Shown: piece after piece, positions 35,356 through 42,874 of the stretch
How the letters are laid out: every line of letters starts with the position of its first letter
Position numbering within the stretch: the first letter of the stretch is position 1
DNA from: JAIBJN01 sp963784175
Lineage (GTDB): Bacteria; Actinomycetota; Thermoleophilia; Gaiellales; Gaiellaceae
Direction of reading: 5' to 3'
Assembly: GCA_963784175.1 (NCBI GenBank)
Contig: CAWAQJ010000018.1
Location: 583,042-647,041, forward strand
DNA: 64,000 nucleotides
Translations under genes and position numbers: made by a program
The notes under the pieces: generated by a model
The model's database searches: none
Told to the model about the DNA's origin: nothing
What the model saw: the letters and a program-made list of their open reading frames with translations, nothing else

Positions 35356-36519
35356 ATGGAGCCCCAGTACGAGGTCGAGCCGGAGATCGAGGGAGAGGAG
35401 TTCGAGCATCCGGTCACGCCGCTCGAGCTCTTCTTCGACCTCGTCTTCGTCTTCGCGCTCACGCAGGTGACCGGCTTCATGTCGGACGACCCGACGTGGG
35501 CCGGCGTCGGCAAGGGCATGCTGATCCTGGCGGCGCTCTGGTGGACCTGGGGGGCCTATGCCTGGCTCACCAACGAGATCGATCCCGACGAGGGGTCGGC
35601 GCGCCTCGCCGTCTTCGCCGCCATGGGCGCCATGTTCGTGGCGGCGCTCGCCGTTCCGCACGCGTTCGACAGCGACGCGGTGCTCTTCGGCCTGGCCTAC
35701 TTCACCGTCCGCGTCCTGCACATCGTGCTCTTCGCCGAGGCGACCCCTCACGTCGACGTCCGCCAGGCTGCCTACCGGCTGGCACGAACCGCCATCCCCG
35801 GGCCTGCGCTCATCGTGGTCGCGGGCTTCCTCGACGGAAACGCACAGATTGCGTGCTGGCTCCTGGCGCTCACGATCGACTATGCAGGCCCCTACGTCTT
35901 CGGCGTGCGCGGGTTCTCCGTCTCGGCCGAGCACTTCGCCGAGCGCTACGCGCTGATCGTGATCATCGCGCTCGGTGAGTCGATCGTCGCCATCGGGATC
36001 GGCGCAGCCGGCATCGAGCTCTCCCCGACCGTCGTGTTGGCGGCGATCCTCGGGCTCGCGATCGCCTGCGCGCTCTGGTGGGCGTACTTCGACATCGTCG
36101 CGGTCGTCGCGCGCAAGAAGCTCGTCGAGGCCCACGGCCACGCTCGCGCCCGGCTCGCCCGCGACTCCTTCAGCTACCTGCATATGCCGATGTTCGCCGG
36201 CATCGTCCTGCTCGCGCTGGGCGCGAAGAAGGTGATCGCCCACGTGGACGAACCGCTGGAGACCGTTCCCGCCTTCGCGCTCTGCGGAGGCGTCGCGCTC
36301 TACCTCCTCAGCCACGATGCGATCCGCTATCGCAGCGTTCGCACGATCAACCCGAGGCGGTGTCTGGCAGCAGCGACGAGCGCGGCGCTGATCCCGGTCG
36401 CCGTGCGCGTGGACGGAGTCGTGGCCATCGCGCTCGTCGCCGCGGTCTGCACCGCGCTCATCGCCTACGAGACGCTGCGCTTCAGGACGGCCCGCGCGCA
36501 GATGCGCACAGCCGTCTGA
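35356..36519 (+). CDS. Low-temperature requirement protein A family (LtrA) membrane protein
   Basis: Protein of 387 aa with about ten to eleven membrane helices. The N-terminal HPVTPLELFFDLVFVFALTQ (20 residues) is the LtrA hallmark, and ALGESIVAIGIG and HMPMFAGIVLLALGAKKV are further family-typical segments. LtrA was named from cold-sensitive Listeria mutants; the biochemical role is not established. ATG at 35356 follows the DUF1028 stop by 21 nt. A strong hairpin begins immediately after its stop codon. Confidence 0.88.
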   Translation: MEPQYEVEPEIEGEEFEHPVTPLELFFDLVFVFALTQVTGFMSDDPTWAGVGKGMLILAALWWTWGAYAWLTNEIDPDEGSARLAVFAAMGAMFVAALAVPHAFDSDAVLFGLAYFTVRVLHIVLFAEATPHVDVRQAAYRLARTAIPGPALIVVAGFLDGNAQIACWLLALTIDYAGPYVFGVRGFSVSAEHFAERYALIVIIALGESIVAIGIGAAGIELSPTVVLAAILGLAIACALWWAYFDIVAVVARKKLVEAHGHARARLARDSFSYLHMPMFAGIVLLALGAKKVIAHVDEPLETVPAFALCGGVALYLLSHDAIRYRSVRTINPRRCLAAATSAALIPVAVRVDGVVAIALVAAVCTALIAYETLRFRTARAQMRTAV

Positions 36520-36558
36520 GGCGCCGCCGCAGCACCCTGCGGCCTAGGCGGCGGCGGC
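36520..36558. terminator. Strong G/C hairpin after LtrA, probably bidirectional terminator
   Basis: GGCGCCGCCGC (36520-36530) pairs perfectly over 11 bp with GCGGCGGCGCC (36548-36558). It starts one base after the LtrA TGA and overlaps the end of the small minus-strand ORF. Confidence 0.55.
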
Positions 36559-36699
36559 GCCCCGCACGGCCTTCAGGAAGCGGAGCGTCCGGCGGGGCCG
36601 ATCGACGGGGCGTGCGGCCGCCCGCGCGTCGATGAGGTTCCGCTGGTCCGCCACCTGCCGGCGGCGCGTCTCGAACTGAGTGAGGGAGATGTTTGTCAT
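36544..36699 (-). CDS. Possible small basic protein (51 aa)
   Basis: ATG at 36699 (or in frame at 36732, giving 62 aa) opens a short basic protein: MTNISLTQFETRRRQVADQR at the N-terminus, an Ala/Arg-rich middle, and LRFLKAVRGAAAA at the end. Its AT-richer 5' part differs from the neighbours. It ends inside the LtrA hairpin, as expected for a gene converging on a shared terminator. No ribosome site or known domain is visible. It may be spurious. Confidence 0.35.
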   Translation of the reverse strand: MTNISLTQFETRRRQVADQRNLIDARAAARPVDRPRRTLRFLKAVRGAAAA

Positions 36700-36820
36700 G
36701 AAGAAGAGTGCTGTTGGTTTCATTGCAGTCATTCAAGCCGCACGGGGCTCGCGGCACAGTGGAGCGAGCAGGCGTCTCGCCAGGCGGTTATCCGCACCAG
36801 GTATTTCCACCGGAGAAACG

Positions 36821-36849
36821 GAGAGCCCGCCGGGTCTCGGCGGGCTCTC
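36821..36849 (-). terminator. 12-bp hairpin downstream of tRNA-Ala
   Basis: GAGAGCCCGCCG (36821-36832) pairs perfectly with CGGCGGGCTCTC (36838-36849) around a 5-nt loop. On the minus strand it is followed by CGTTTCTCC. It fits a terminator for the tRNA transcript about 160 nt downstream of the tRNA 3' end. Confidence 0.5.
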
Positions 36850-37011
36850 ACCTTCGTGTAGTCCTGGAGCTCCAGCGCCTGCGGCCAGGGCGGGAGCTCC
36901 TTGTAACGCTGAACGTAGGACCTGTATCGGACGGAACGAGCGCTTCCTGAGTCCTCCGTTCGAGGGACATGCGCGAACCGGTGTTCCGGCCGCGGCGCGA
37001 GGAGAAACCAG
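36850..37011 (-). other. Gap between tRNA-Ala and its hairpin with a coding-like fragment
   Basis: On the minus strand a run of about 26 codons with nearly all G/C third positions reads RSYVQRYKELPPWPQALELQ and then DYTKV, ending at the hairpin, with no start codon in frame. It looks like the tail of a lost gene. The overlapping frame from an ATG gives a 40-aa Arg/Ser-rich peptide with less natural codon use. From 36559 to 36820 I see nothing else beyond the small ORF. Confidence 0.2.
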
Positions 37012-37084
37012 TGGAGCCAGCGGGATTCGAACCCGCGACCTCTTGGCTGCCAGCCAAGCGCTCTCCCAGCTGAGCTATGGCCCC
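37012..37084 (-). tRNA. tRNA-Ala (anticodon GGC)
   Basis: A 73-nt cloverleaf. The acceptor arms GGGGCCA/TGGCTCC pair (one G-T), the D arm is GCTC..GAGC, the anticodon arm CTTGG/CCAAG has loop CTGGCAG (anticodon GGC), and the T arm GCGGG/CCCGC has loop TTCGAAT. The discriminator is A, and CCA is not encoded. It reads GCC, likely a very common alanine codon here. Confidence 0.95.
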
Positions 37085-37160
37085 GCGAGCCCTCAGTGTA
37101 GTCAGCCCGTTTGCCTCCCGCGCGGCCCGGCGGCACGGCCAATATCTCGCCGAGCCCTCC

Positions 37161-37514
37161 CTAGCCGGCGGCGGCGAGCTCGACCGACGGCACGTCGCCC
37201 CAGAGCTCCTCGAGCCGGTAGTACTCGCGCGCCTCGGGAGTGAAGACGTGCAGGACCACGTCGAGGTAGTCCGCGAGAATCCAGCTCGATTCGCGCTCGC
37301 CGGCGACGGTGCGCGGCGTGAGGCGCTCGGCCTTCTTCATGTCTTCGCGGACGGCGTCGTAGATCGCCTTGGCCTGCCTCGTGTTCTGCCCCGTGCAGAT
37401 GACGAAGTAGTCCGTGTAGGAGCAGACCGGCCGCATGTCGAGAATGACGACGTCGGCGGCGAGCTTCTCCTGGGCGAGCTCAGCGATCCGGCGGGCGTGC
37501 TCGATTGGCGTCAG
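37161..37514 (-). CDS. rsfS: Ribosomal silencing factor RsfS (start codon unusual or frame-damaged)
   Basis: The conserved RsfS core is clear: DVVILDMRPVCSYTDYFVIC, TGQNTRQAKAI, ESSWILADYLDVVLHVF and REYYRLEELWGD. RsfS binds L14 and blocks subunit joining in poor nutrition. Conserved residues continue upstream of the first in-frame ATG (37436), so the true start lies further 5'. The frame has no ATG, GTG or TTG there, only CTG at 37514 (117 aa, normal length) after AGGAG. Alternatively an ATG at about 37526 joins this frame if one C were added in the run at 37513-37519. nadD ends 29 nt upstream. Confidence 0.85.
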   Translation of the reverse strand: MTPIEHARRIAELAQEKLAADVVILDMRPVCSYTDYFVICTGQNTRQAKAIYDAVREDMKKAERLTPRTVAGERESSWILADYLDVVLHVFTPEAREYYRLEELWGDVPSVELAAAG

Positions 37515-37543
37515 GGGCCTGGCATCTCCTGGGTCAACAATTC

Positions 37544-38134
37544 TCAGGGTAGCTCATCGTAGACACCGTGCTCGACGACGAGCCGCGCGACGCCGGGAGG
37601 CACCAGGTCGTCGATCGGCTCCCCGCGTGCCGCACGGTTGCGGATCTCCGTCGAGGACACGTTTACGGCGGGGATCTCGAAGAGCTCGACCCGCTCGGGC
37701 CGGCGCAGGCCCGCCAGCACCTCGTTCAGCCGCTCGTGGGGATACCCGGGCCGCGTGGCCACCCCGAGGCGCACGTGCTCGAGCATCTGGTCGGGCTCCT
37801 TCCAGTCTCGGAAGTCCGCGAACTCGTCGGCCCCGACGAGGAAGACGACGTCCCCCCACTCCTGCTCCGCCCACCGGGCCGTGTCCACCGTGTACGACGG
37901 TCCGGAACGCTCCAGCTCGTAGCGTGAGAGCTCGATTCCAGGGATGTCCACGAAGGCCGCCTCCGCGAGCCGGAACCGCATCTCGGCGTCGGTCTCCACG
38001 TCCTTGTGCGGGGGATGGCCGGTGACCACGACGACGAGGCGCTCGAGGCCGAAGCGCTCGACGGCGGCATGCGCCAGGGCGACGTGACCGCGGTGCGGCG
38101 GGTCGAAGGCGCCTCCGAGGAGCCCGGTGGTCAC
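37544..38134 (-). CDS. nadD: Nicotinate-nucleotide adenylyltransferase
   Basis: Protein of 196 aa. The nucleotidyltransferase start GLLGGAFDPPHRGHVALA has the HxGH motif (HRGH), GHPPHKD follows, and the C-terminal VSSTEIRNRAARGEPIDDLV is the ISSTxIR motif. It makes deamido-NAD from nicotinate mononucleotide and ATP. GTG at 38134 overlaps the obgE stop as GTGA. The obgE-nadD-rsfS order is conserved in many bacteria. Confidence 0.95.
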   Translation of the reverse strand: MTTGLLGGAFDPPHRGHVALAHAAVERFGLERLVVVVTGHPPHKDVETDAEMRFRLAEAAFVDIPGIELSRYELERSGPSYTVDTARWAEQEWGDVVFLVGADEFADFRDWKEPDQMLEHVRLGVATRPGYPHERLNEVLAGLRRPERVELFEIPAVNVSSTEIRNRAARGEPIDDLVPPGVARLVVEHGVYDELP

Positions 38135-39288
38135 TCGTCCTCGAACTCGACGAGCGCGTCGGCCTTGACCCCTGCGGCCCGGAGCTCTTCCTCGGAGGCC
38201 TCGCCCCGGACCCGGTAGCCCCGGTCGGTGCGGAAGATGCGCACGCGCCGCTGCCGGGGCGGGCGCGGGTGGTAGACGAGATAGTCCGCCATCTCCTCGT
38301 CCCTCACCGGAGTCGGGGCGCTCTCCGGGACGAGCTCGAAGAGGGCGCGCTTCAGCTCCTCGATGCCCGCGCCCGTCGCCGCCGAGCTCGTGAGCGTCGT
38401 CAGCACGCGCGGGTCGTCCACATCGAAGGCCGGCGCCTCCGAGACGAGGTCGATCTTGTTGAGGACGACGATCTGGGGGCGGTCTGCAAGGCCCGCGCCG
38501 TACGCGGCGAGCTCGCGGTCGATCGCGTGGAAGCGCTCCTCGACATCCTCCTGCGCCTCGATCACGTGCAGGAAGAGCCGCGCGCGCTCGAGGTGCGCGA
38601 GGAACTCGTCGCCGAGACCCACGCCTTCGCTCGCGCCCTCGAGGAGCCCGGGCACGTCCGCGACGGTGAGTTGGCGGCCGTCCGGCGCCTCGACCGTGCC
38701 GAGCACGGGCGCGAGCGTCGTGAACGGGTAGTCGGCGACCTTGGGCTTGGCGTTCGAGAGGCGGCGCAGGAGCGAGGACTTGCCGGCGTTGGGGAAGCCG
38801 AGGAGCGCGGCGTCGGCGAGGAGCTTCAGTCTGAGATCGAGCGAGGCCTCCTCCCCCAGCGTGCCGAGCTCCGCGAGGCGCGGCGTCTGGTGCGTCGGCG
38901 TCGCAAAGCGCTTGTTGCCCCCGCCGCCGAAGCCGCCGTGCGCGACGACCGCTTGCGCGCCGGGATGCGCGAGGTCGACGAGCAGTCGGCCTTCCTCGTC
39001 GAGCACCTGCGTGCCGACCGGGACCGCGAGGACGACGTCCTCTCCATCGGCGCCGCGCTTGTTCGCGCCCTCCCCGTGGCGGCCGCGCTTCGCCTCGAAG
39101 CGGCCGAGCCGCTGAAAGTACGAGAGGTCGCGCCGATCCGGATCGGCTACGAGCACGACGTTGCCGCCATGGCCGCCGTCGCCGCCGTCGGGCCCGCCCT
39201 TCGGCACGTACTTCTCGCGCCGGAAGCTGAGCGAGCCGTCGCCGCCGCGCCCGCCCTTGACGCGGATCCGCGCGCGGTCGTTGAACAT
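38131..39288 (-). CDS. obgE: GTPase Obg/CgtA
   Basis: Protein of 385 aa. The Gly-rich Obg domain (VKGGRGGDGSLSFRREKYVP, 20 residues, then GGPDGGDGGHGGNV) is followed by a G domain with GFPNAGKSSLLRRLS, the YPFTTLAPVLG switch and NKIDLV. A C-terminal OCT domain of about 65 aa ends in an acidic tail. Obg acts in 50S assembly and stress control. ATG at 39288 lies 7 nt after the rpmA stop. Confidence 0.95.
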   Translation of the reverse strand: MFNDRARIRVKGGRGGDGSLSFRREKYVPKGGPDGGDGGHGGNVVLVADPDRRDLSYFQRLGRFEAKRGRHGEGANKRGADGEDVVLAVPVGTQVLDEEGRLLVDLAHPGAQAVVAHGGFGGGGNKRFATPTHQTPRLAELGTLGEEASLDLRLKLLADAALLGFPNAGKSSLLRRLSNAKPKVADYPFTTLAPVLGTVEAPDGRQLTVADVPGLLEGASEGVGLGDEFLAHLERARLFLHVIEAQEDVEERFHAIDRELAAYGAGLADRPQIVVLNKIDLVSEAPAFDVDDPRVLTTLTSSAATGAGIEELKRALFELVPESAPTPVRDEEMADYLVYHPRPPRQRRVRIFRTDRGYRVRGEASEEELRAAGVKADALVEFEDE

Positions 39289-39295
39289 CGGCTCT

Positions 39296-39541
39296 CTAGG
39301 AGACCGACACGACCCGACCCTCGCCGCCCGTCTGGAAGTCGACCTTCCCGTCGCGGGTGGCGAAAATCGTGTGGTCGCGGCCCAGCCCGGTGCCCGGGCC
39401 CGGCCGGAAGCGCGTACCGCGCTGGCGGACGACGATCATGCCCGCCTTGATCTCCTGGCCGGCGAAGATCTTGACGCCGAGTCGCTTGGACTCGGAGTCC
39501 CTGCCGTTCTTCGACGAGCCCAGTCCCTTCTTGTGCGCCAT
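39296..39541 (-). CDS. rpmA: 50S ribosomal protein L27
   Basis: Protein of 81 aa. MAHKKGLGSSKNGRDSESKR and LGVKIFAGQEIKAGMIVVRQ are diagnostic. The start is MAHKKG with no Firmicute-type cleavable N-terminal extension. L27 reaches the peptidyl-transferase centre. Its ATG directly follows the rplU TAG with no gap. Confidence 0.96.
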   Translation of the reverse strand: MAHKKGLGSSKNGRDSESKRLGVKIFAGQEIKAGMIVVRQRGTRFRPGPGTGLGRDHTIFATRDGKVDFQTGGEGRVVSVS

Positions 39542-40027
39542 CTAGCTTTCCTCGCTCTTCTTCCTGGGGGTGCTGCGCCGCGCCGGCGCCTTTTTCTCGG
39601 TCGAGGCCGCAGGCTTGCGGGCAGCGGGCTTGCGCGCGGCGGGCTTCTTCGCCGCCGGCGGCTTTTCGGCGGTCTTCGCCTCGGCCTTGACCGGCTCCTT
39701 CTTCGCCGCGGTCGAGCGCGAGCTCCCGATCGACTGCACCTCGATGCGCGTCAGGCGCGCACGAAAGCCGTTCCGGCGCTTGTAGCCGGTGCGCCGCCGG
39801 TGCTTGCCGATGATGATCTTGGGGCCGAGGACGTGCTCCGCGACCTTGACCGTCACCTGCTGGCCTTTGAGGTCGTCGCCGAGCCTCGCGTCACCGTCCC
39901 CGCCGAGCATGACGAGGTCGGGATGGAACGTCTTGCCCTCGTCGTGGGGCAAGCGGTCGACAAGCAGGTGCAGGCCTTCCCGCACGCGGTACTGCTTGTT
40001 CCCGATCGAGATGACGGCGTAGGTCAT
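39542..40027 (-). CDS. rplU: 50S ribosomal protein L21 with a Lys/Ala/Pro-rich C-terminal tail
   Basis: Protein of 161 aa, about 55 more than ordinary L21. The first ~103 residues are L21: YAVISIGNKQYRVREG, ILGxxI-type LGPKIIIGKHRRRTGYKRR-like RNA-binding segment (19 residues LGPKIIIGKHRRRTGYKRR), and FRARLTRIEVQSIG. The rest is a histone-H1-like tail with repeats AAKKPAARKPAARKPAAS and many Lys/Arg. ATG at 40027 follows GGAG by 7 nt. The order rplU-rpmA-obgE is standard. The tail may bind rRNA or DNA; no function is known to me. Confidence 0.93.
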   Translation of the reverse strand: MTYAVISIGNKQYRVREGLHLLVDRLPHDEGKTFHPDLVMLGGDGDARLGDDLKGQQVTVKVAEHVLGPKIIIGKHRRRTGYKRRNGFRARLTRIEVQSIGSSRSTAAKKEPVKAEAKTAEKPPAAKKPAARKPAARKPAASTEKKAPARRSTPRKKSEES

Positions 40028-40051
40028 GAGGAGGCTCCAGAACAGGAAACG

Positions 40052-40069
40052 AGCGGGCAAGCGCCCGCT
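40052..40069 (-). promoter_or_regulatory. Hairpin between rne and rplU (possible attenuator or autoregulatory leader)
   Basis: On the minus strand AGCGGGC (40069-40063) pairs with GCCCGCT (40058-40052) around GCTT, followed by CGTTTCC. It sits in the 54-nt gap between the rne stop and the rplU start. It could reduce read-through from rne or serve as a ribosomal-protein leader element. Confidence 0.4.
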
Positions 40070-40081
40070 TCGCAGGACAGT

Positions 40082-42487
40082 CTAGCCAGCCTCCTCGGCA
40101 GTCGCAATCGGCTCGGTGGAGTCGCCCTCGGAGGTCGTCGCCTCGCCTTCGAGCGTCGCGGCGGGCTTCTTCTTCCGGCGCCGTCCCCCGCGGGTGCCCC
40201 TGCGAGTCTTCTTCTTGGGCTTCTCCGCCTCGCCGTCGCCCTCGGCCGCTTTCCCGCTCGACTCCTCGGCCACCGGTGCGGCTTCCTTCGCAGGCTCGGG
40301 CGGCAGCTCCGCAGGGCGGCCGTTCGTCTCGGCGGCGGGCTCGACGGTCGAGCCGTCGGCGTTGGCCGCGGCCGTGGCCGTCGCGCTCGGCTTGCGTTTG
40401 CGACCCCGGCCCCCACGCGTCCCGCGGCGGGTCTTCTTCTTCGGCTTCGGCTCGGCTGGAGCCTCGCCGTCGTCCGTCGGTGTCGCCTCGGCCTCGTCGT
40501 CTGCAACGCTGGGCGCCACCGGCGCCTTGGCGCGGCTCGGACGGGCCTTCGGCTTCGGTGCCGGCTCCTCGGGCTCGCCGTCGTCGACGAACTCGTCCTC
40601 GAGGACGATCGGCGTCACCGGCGCCTTCGCGCCGCGCCGCGACCGGGCCTTCGGCTTCTCCTCGATCTTCGGGGCCAGGCCCTCGATCGTGGACGCCTTG
40701 CCTTCGGAGAGAACCTGGAAGCGGTCGAGTCGGAACGACTTCTTCGTCTTGAAGGCGAAGCGCCGGCCGGTCTCGGCCTCGAGCTCCGCGAGTCGGGAGC
40801 CGCCGGGGCCGATCATGATCGCTGCCACGTCGGAGTGCATCTCGACGACGAACGCCTCGGCCTTCGAGCCGGCGATGTGCTGGCGCAGCTTCCGCTCGGC
40901 CTCCACCGCGTGGGTTTCGGGCGAGACGATGACGCCGTCGCCGGCGCAGGTCGGGCACGAGATCGTGAGGATCTCGCGCGGCCCGTCGGTGACGTTCTGG
41001 CGCGTCATCTCGACCAATCCGAGCGGCGAGATCTCGACGACGTAGGTCTTCGTCCGGTCGCGCGCGAGCTCGCGGTTCAGCGCCTCCTCGACCAGCTGGC
41101 GGTTCTTCGGGTTCGCCATGTCGATGAAGTCGATGACGATGATCCCGCCGATGTCGCGCAGCCGCAGCTGGCGGACGACCTCGCCGACCGCCTCGAGATT
41201 GTTCTTCGTGATCGTGTCCTCGAGCCGGCCCTGCGACGACTTGCCGCGGCCGCCGACGAAGCGGCCCGTGTTCACGTCGATCACGGTGAACGCCTCGGCG
41301 TAGTCGAAGATGAGGTAGCCGCCCGACGGAAGGTCGACCCTGCGGCCGAGCGTCGAGTTGACGGCCTCGCGGACGCCCGACTTCTCCAGCAGCGGCTCCT
41401 TGCCCGTGTAGCGCTCGACGCGCGCGGCGAGCTCCGGCGAGGTCCGCTTGAGGTAGCCGACGATGCGGCGATACGTGCGTTCGTGGTCGACCACGACGCG
41501 CTTGAAGTCCGTGATGAAGAGGTCCCGGATGATGCGGAGCGGAAGCTCGGCCTCCTGGTAGACGAGTGCCGGCGCCTCGGTTCGGGCGGCGCGGCCGCGG
41601 ATCGTCGACCAGAGCTTGAGCAGGAGCTTGAGGTCGCCGGAGAGCTCCTCCTCGGAGGCGCCCTCGGCGGCGGTGCGGACGATGAGCCCGCCCTCCGGCA
41701 GCTCGAGGCCCTTGCAGATCTTCTTCAGGCGCTCGCGCTCGTCGTCCTCGAGCCTGCGCGAGACGCCGATTCCGTCGCCGTAGGGCGTGTAGACGAGGAA
41801 GCGGCCGGGCAGCGAGATCTCGGTCGTGAGCCGCGCCCCCTTCGTGCCCATCGGGTCCTTGACGGCCTGGACGAGCACCTCTTCGCCACGCGAGATCAGC
41901 TCTTGGATGCGCTTTCCGTGGCGCTTGCCCTCCAGCTCTGGGACGACGATCTCGTCGACGTAGAGGAACCCGTTGCGCTGGAGGCCGATGTCGACGAACG
42001 ACGCCTCCATGCCCGGGAGGACGTTGTCGACGACCCCTTTGTAGATGTTGCCGGCGACCGTCTTGCGCTCGGGCCTGCCGAGGTAGACCTCGGCGGGCTT
42101 TCCGTCCTCGAGGACGGCGACCGTCTGCTCGCCGACGTCGATGGAGACGAAGATCTCCTTCTTGACGTCGGGGAGGGCGATCTTGGGCGGCGCCGCGGCC
42201 GGCTTGCGCGCGGGAGACCGCCTGCGCTGTTCCCGCTGTGACGACGCCTTGCGCTGAGGCTTGGCCTCGGGAGCGTCGGGCTTCTCTGCCGTCGCCGCGG
42301 TCGCGGACTCGGGCTTCTTCTTGGTGCGGCCGCGGCCGCCGCGGCTTCCGCGGCGCCGGCGGGCCGGCTGTCGCTCAGCCGCCTCGGCGGGATTCCGCCG
42401 AGCAGGCTTCTGCTCGGTGGGCGCTTCGGGCGCGGCTGCCTCTGTCGGCGCCGCCTCCCCGCGCTTCTTCCAACGAAACCAGGACAC
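40082..42487 (-). CDS. rne: Ribonuclease E/G family endoribonuclease with basic RGG-like arms
   Basis: Protein of 801 aa. The catalytic core (about residues 120-530) is RNase E/G: FVSIDVGEQTVAVLEDG, an S1 domain with GMEASFVDIGLQRNGFLYVD, the DNase-I-like GGYLIFDYAEAFTVIDVNTG, DIGGIIVIDFIDM with metal-binding Asp, and the zinc-link CPTCAGDG. Long low-complexity arms flank it: RRRRGSRGGRGRTKKK in the N-arm, and KKKTRRGTRGGRGRKRK and KKKTRRGTRGGRRRKKK in the C-arm. It cleaves mRNA and rRNA precursors. GTG at 42487 has AAAGGAG 7 nt upstream. It lies upstream of rplU-rpmA, a common association. Confidence 0.93.
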   Translation of the reverse strand: MSWFRWKKRGEAAPTEAAAPEAPTEQKPARRNPAEAAERQPARRRRGSRGGRGRTKKKPESATAATAEKPDAPEAKPQRKASSQREQRRRSPARKPAAAPPKIALPDVKKEIFVSIDVGEQTVAVLEDGKPAEVYLGRPERKTVAGNIYKGVVDNVLPGMEASFVDIGLQRNGFLYVDEIVVPELEGKRHGKRIQELISRGEEVLVQAVKDPMGTKGARLTTEISLPGRFLVYTPYGDGIGVSRRLEDDERERLKKICKGLELPEGGLIVRTAAEGASEEELSGDLKLLLKLWSTIRGRAARTEAPALVYQEAELPLRIIRDLFITDFKRVVVDHERTYRRIVGYLKRTSPELAARVERYTGKEPLLEKSGVREAVNSTLGRRVDLPSGGYLIFDYAEAFTVIDVNTGRFVGGRGKSSQGRLEDTITKNNLEAVGEVVRQLRLRDIGGIIVIDFIDMANPKNRQLVEEALNRELARDRTKTYVVEISPLGLVEMTRQNVTDGPREILTISCPTCAGDGVIVSPETHAVEAERKLRQHIAGSKAEAFVVEMHSDVAAIMIGPGGSRLAELEAETGRRFAFKTKKSFRLDRFQVLSEGKASTIEGLAPKIEEKPKARSRRGAKAPVTPIVLEDEFVDDGEPEEPAPKPKARPSRAKAPVAPSVADDEAEATPTDDGEAPAEPKPKKKTRRGTRGGRGRKRKPSATATAAANADGSTVEPAAETNGRPAELPPEPAKEAAPVAEESSGKAAEGDGEAEKPKKKTRRGTRGGRRRKKKPAATLEGEATTSEGDSTEPIATAEEAG

Positions 42488-42665
42488 GTGTGTTGACTCC
42501 TTTCGGGCGCACGCCGCGCTCGGCGCCGTCAAGGCGCACCCCCAGCCGCAGCATGTCTGCCTCAAATCTCATAGGTCTTGGCGCCGGGTGTCCGTCTGCC
42601 CGAAATCGGGCTCGGTGCTCCATGCGCATCCCTTTCAGGGTAGCAGTAGGGCTCTTTCCGGCCGC

Positions 42666-42860
42666 CTACGCCGCGGCCGGGCGAAGCTCCGTACGCTTTC
42701 TGTCGACGGCCCGCAGACGCTGGTTGAGACGCGCCCAGGCCCAGGGCTCGACCTCGTCGTACCGCCCCGTCGCCGCCTCGGCCTGTGTCGCCTCGAGGTA
42801 CTCGAACCACGCATCTGCTTCCTCGATCAGAAGCGCTTCGTGCGTCTCCACGCTGTCCAT
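42666..42860 (-). CDS. Small acidic/basic protein of unknown function (64 aa)
   Basis: ATG at 42860 opens a 64-aa protein with an acidic, aromatic N-terminal half (THEALLIEEADAWFEYLEAT) and a basic end (LNQRLRAVDRKRTELRP). It looks entirely helical. Codon use is as biased as in the neighbouring real genes. A TAGCCT box lies 8 nt upstream, inside the end of the DUF697 gene, so it may be transcribed on its own. I do not recognise it. The 178 nt between it and rne form the rne leader, with a GCCCGATTTCGGGC hairpin. Confidence 0.6.
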   Translation of the reverse strand: MDSVETHEALLIEEADAWFEYLEATQAEAATGRYDEVEPWAWARLNQRLRAVDRKRTELRPAAA

Positions 42861-42868
42861 GCGCGAGA

Positions 42869-42874
42869 AGGCTA
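42869..42874 (-). promoter_or_regulatory. -10 box placing the transcript start at the 64-aa gene's ATG
   Basis: TAGCCT lies 8 nt before ATG 42860 and overlaps the stop of the DUF697 gene. This spacing recurs at other starts in the window. Confidence 0.4.

Noticed and set aside
39161..42241. 1026-codon plus-strand open frame opposite rne, rplU and rpmA
   Set aside because: Shadow spanning three certain genes on the other strand.
42375..42629. 84-codon minus-strand frame in the rne leader
   Set aside because: Overlaps the rne start in another frame, no family, and the real rne start has a strong Shine-Dalgarno inside it.
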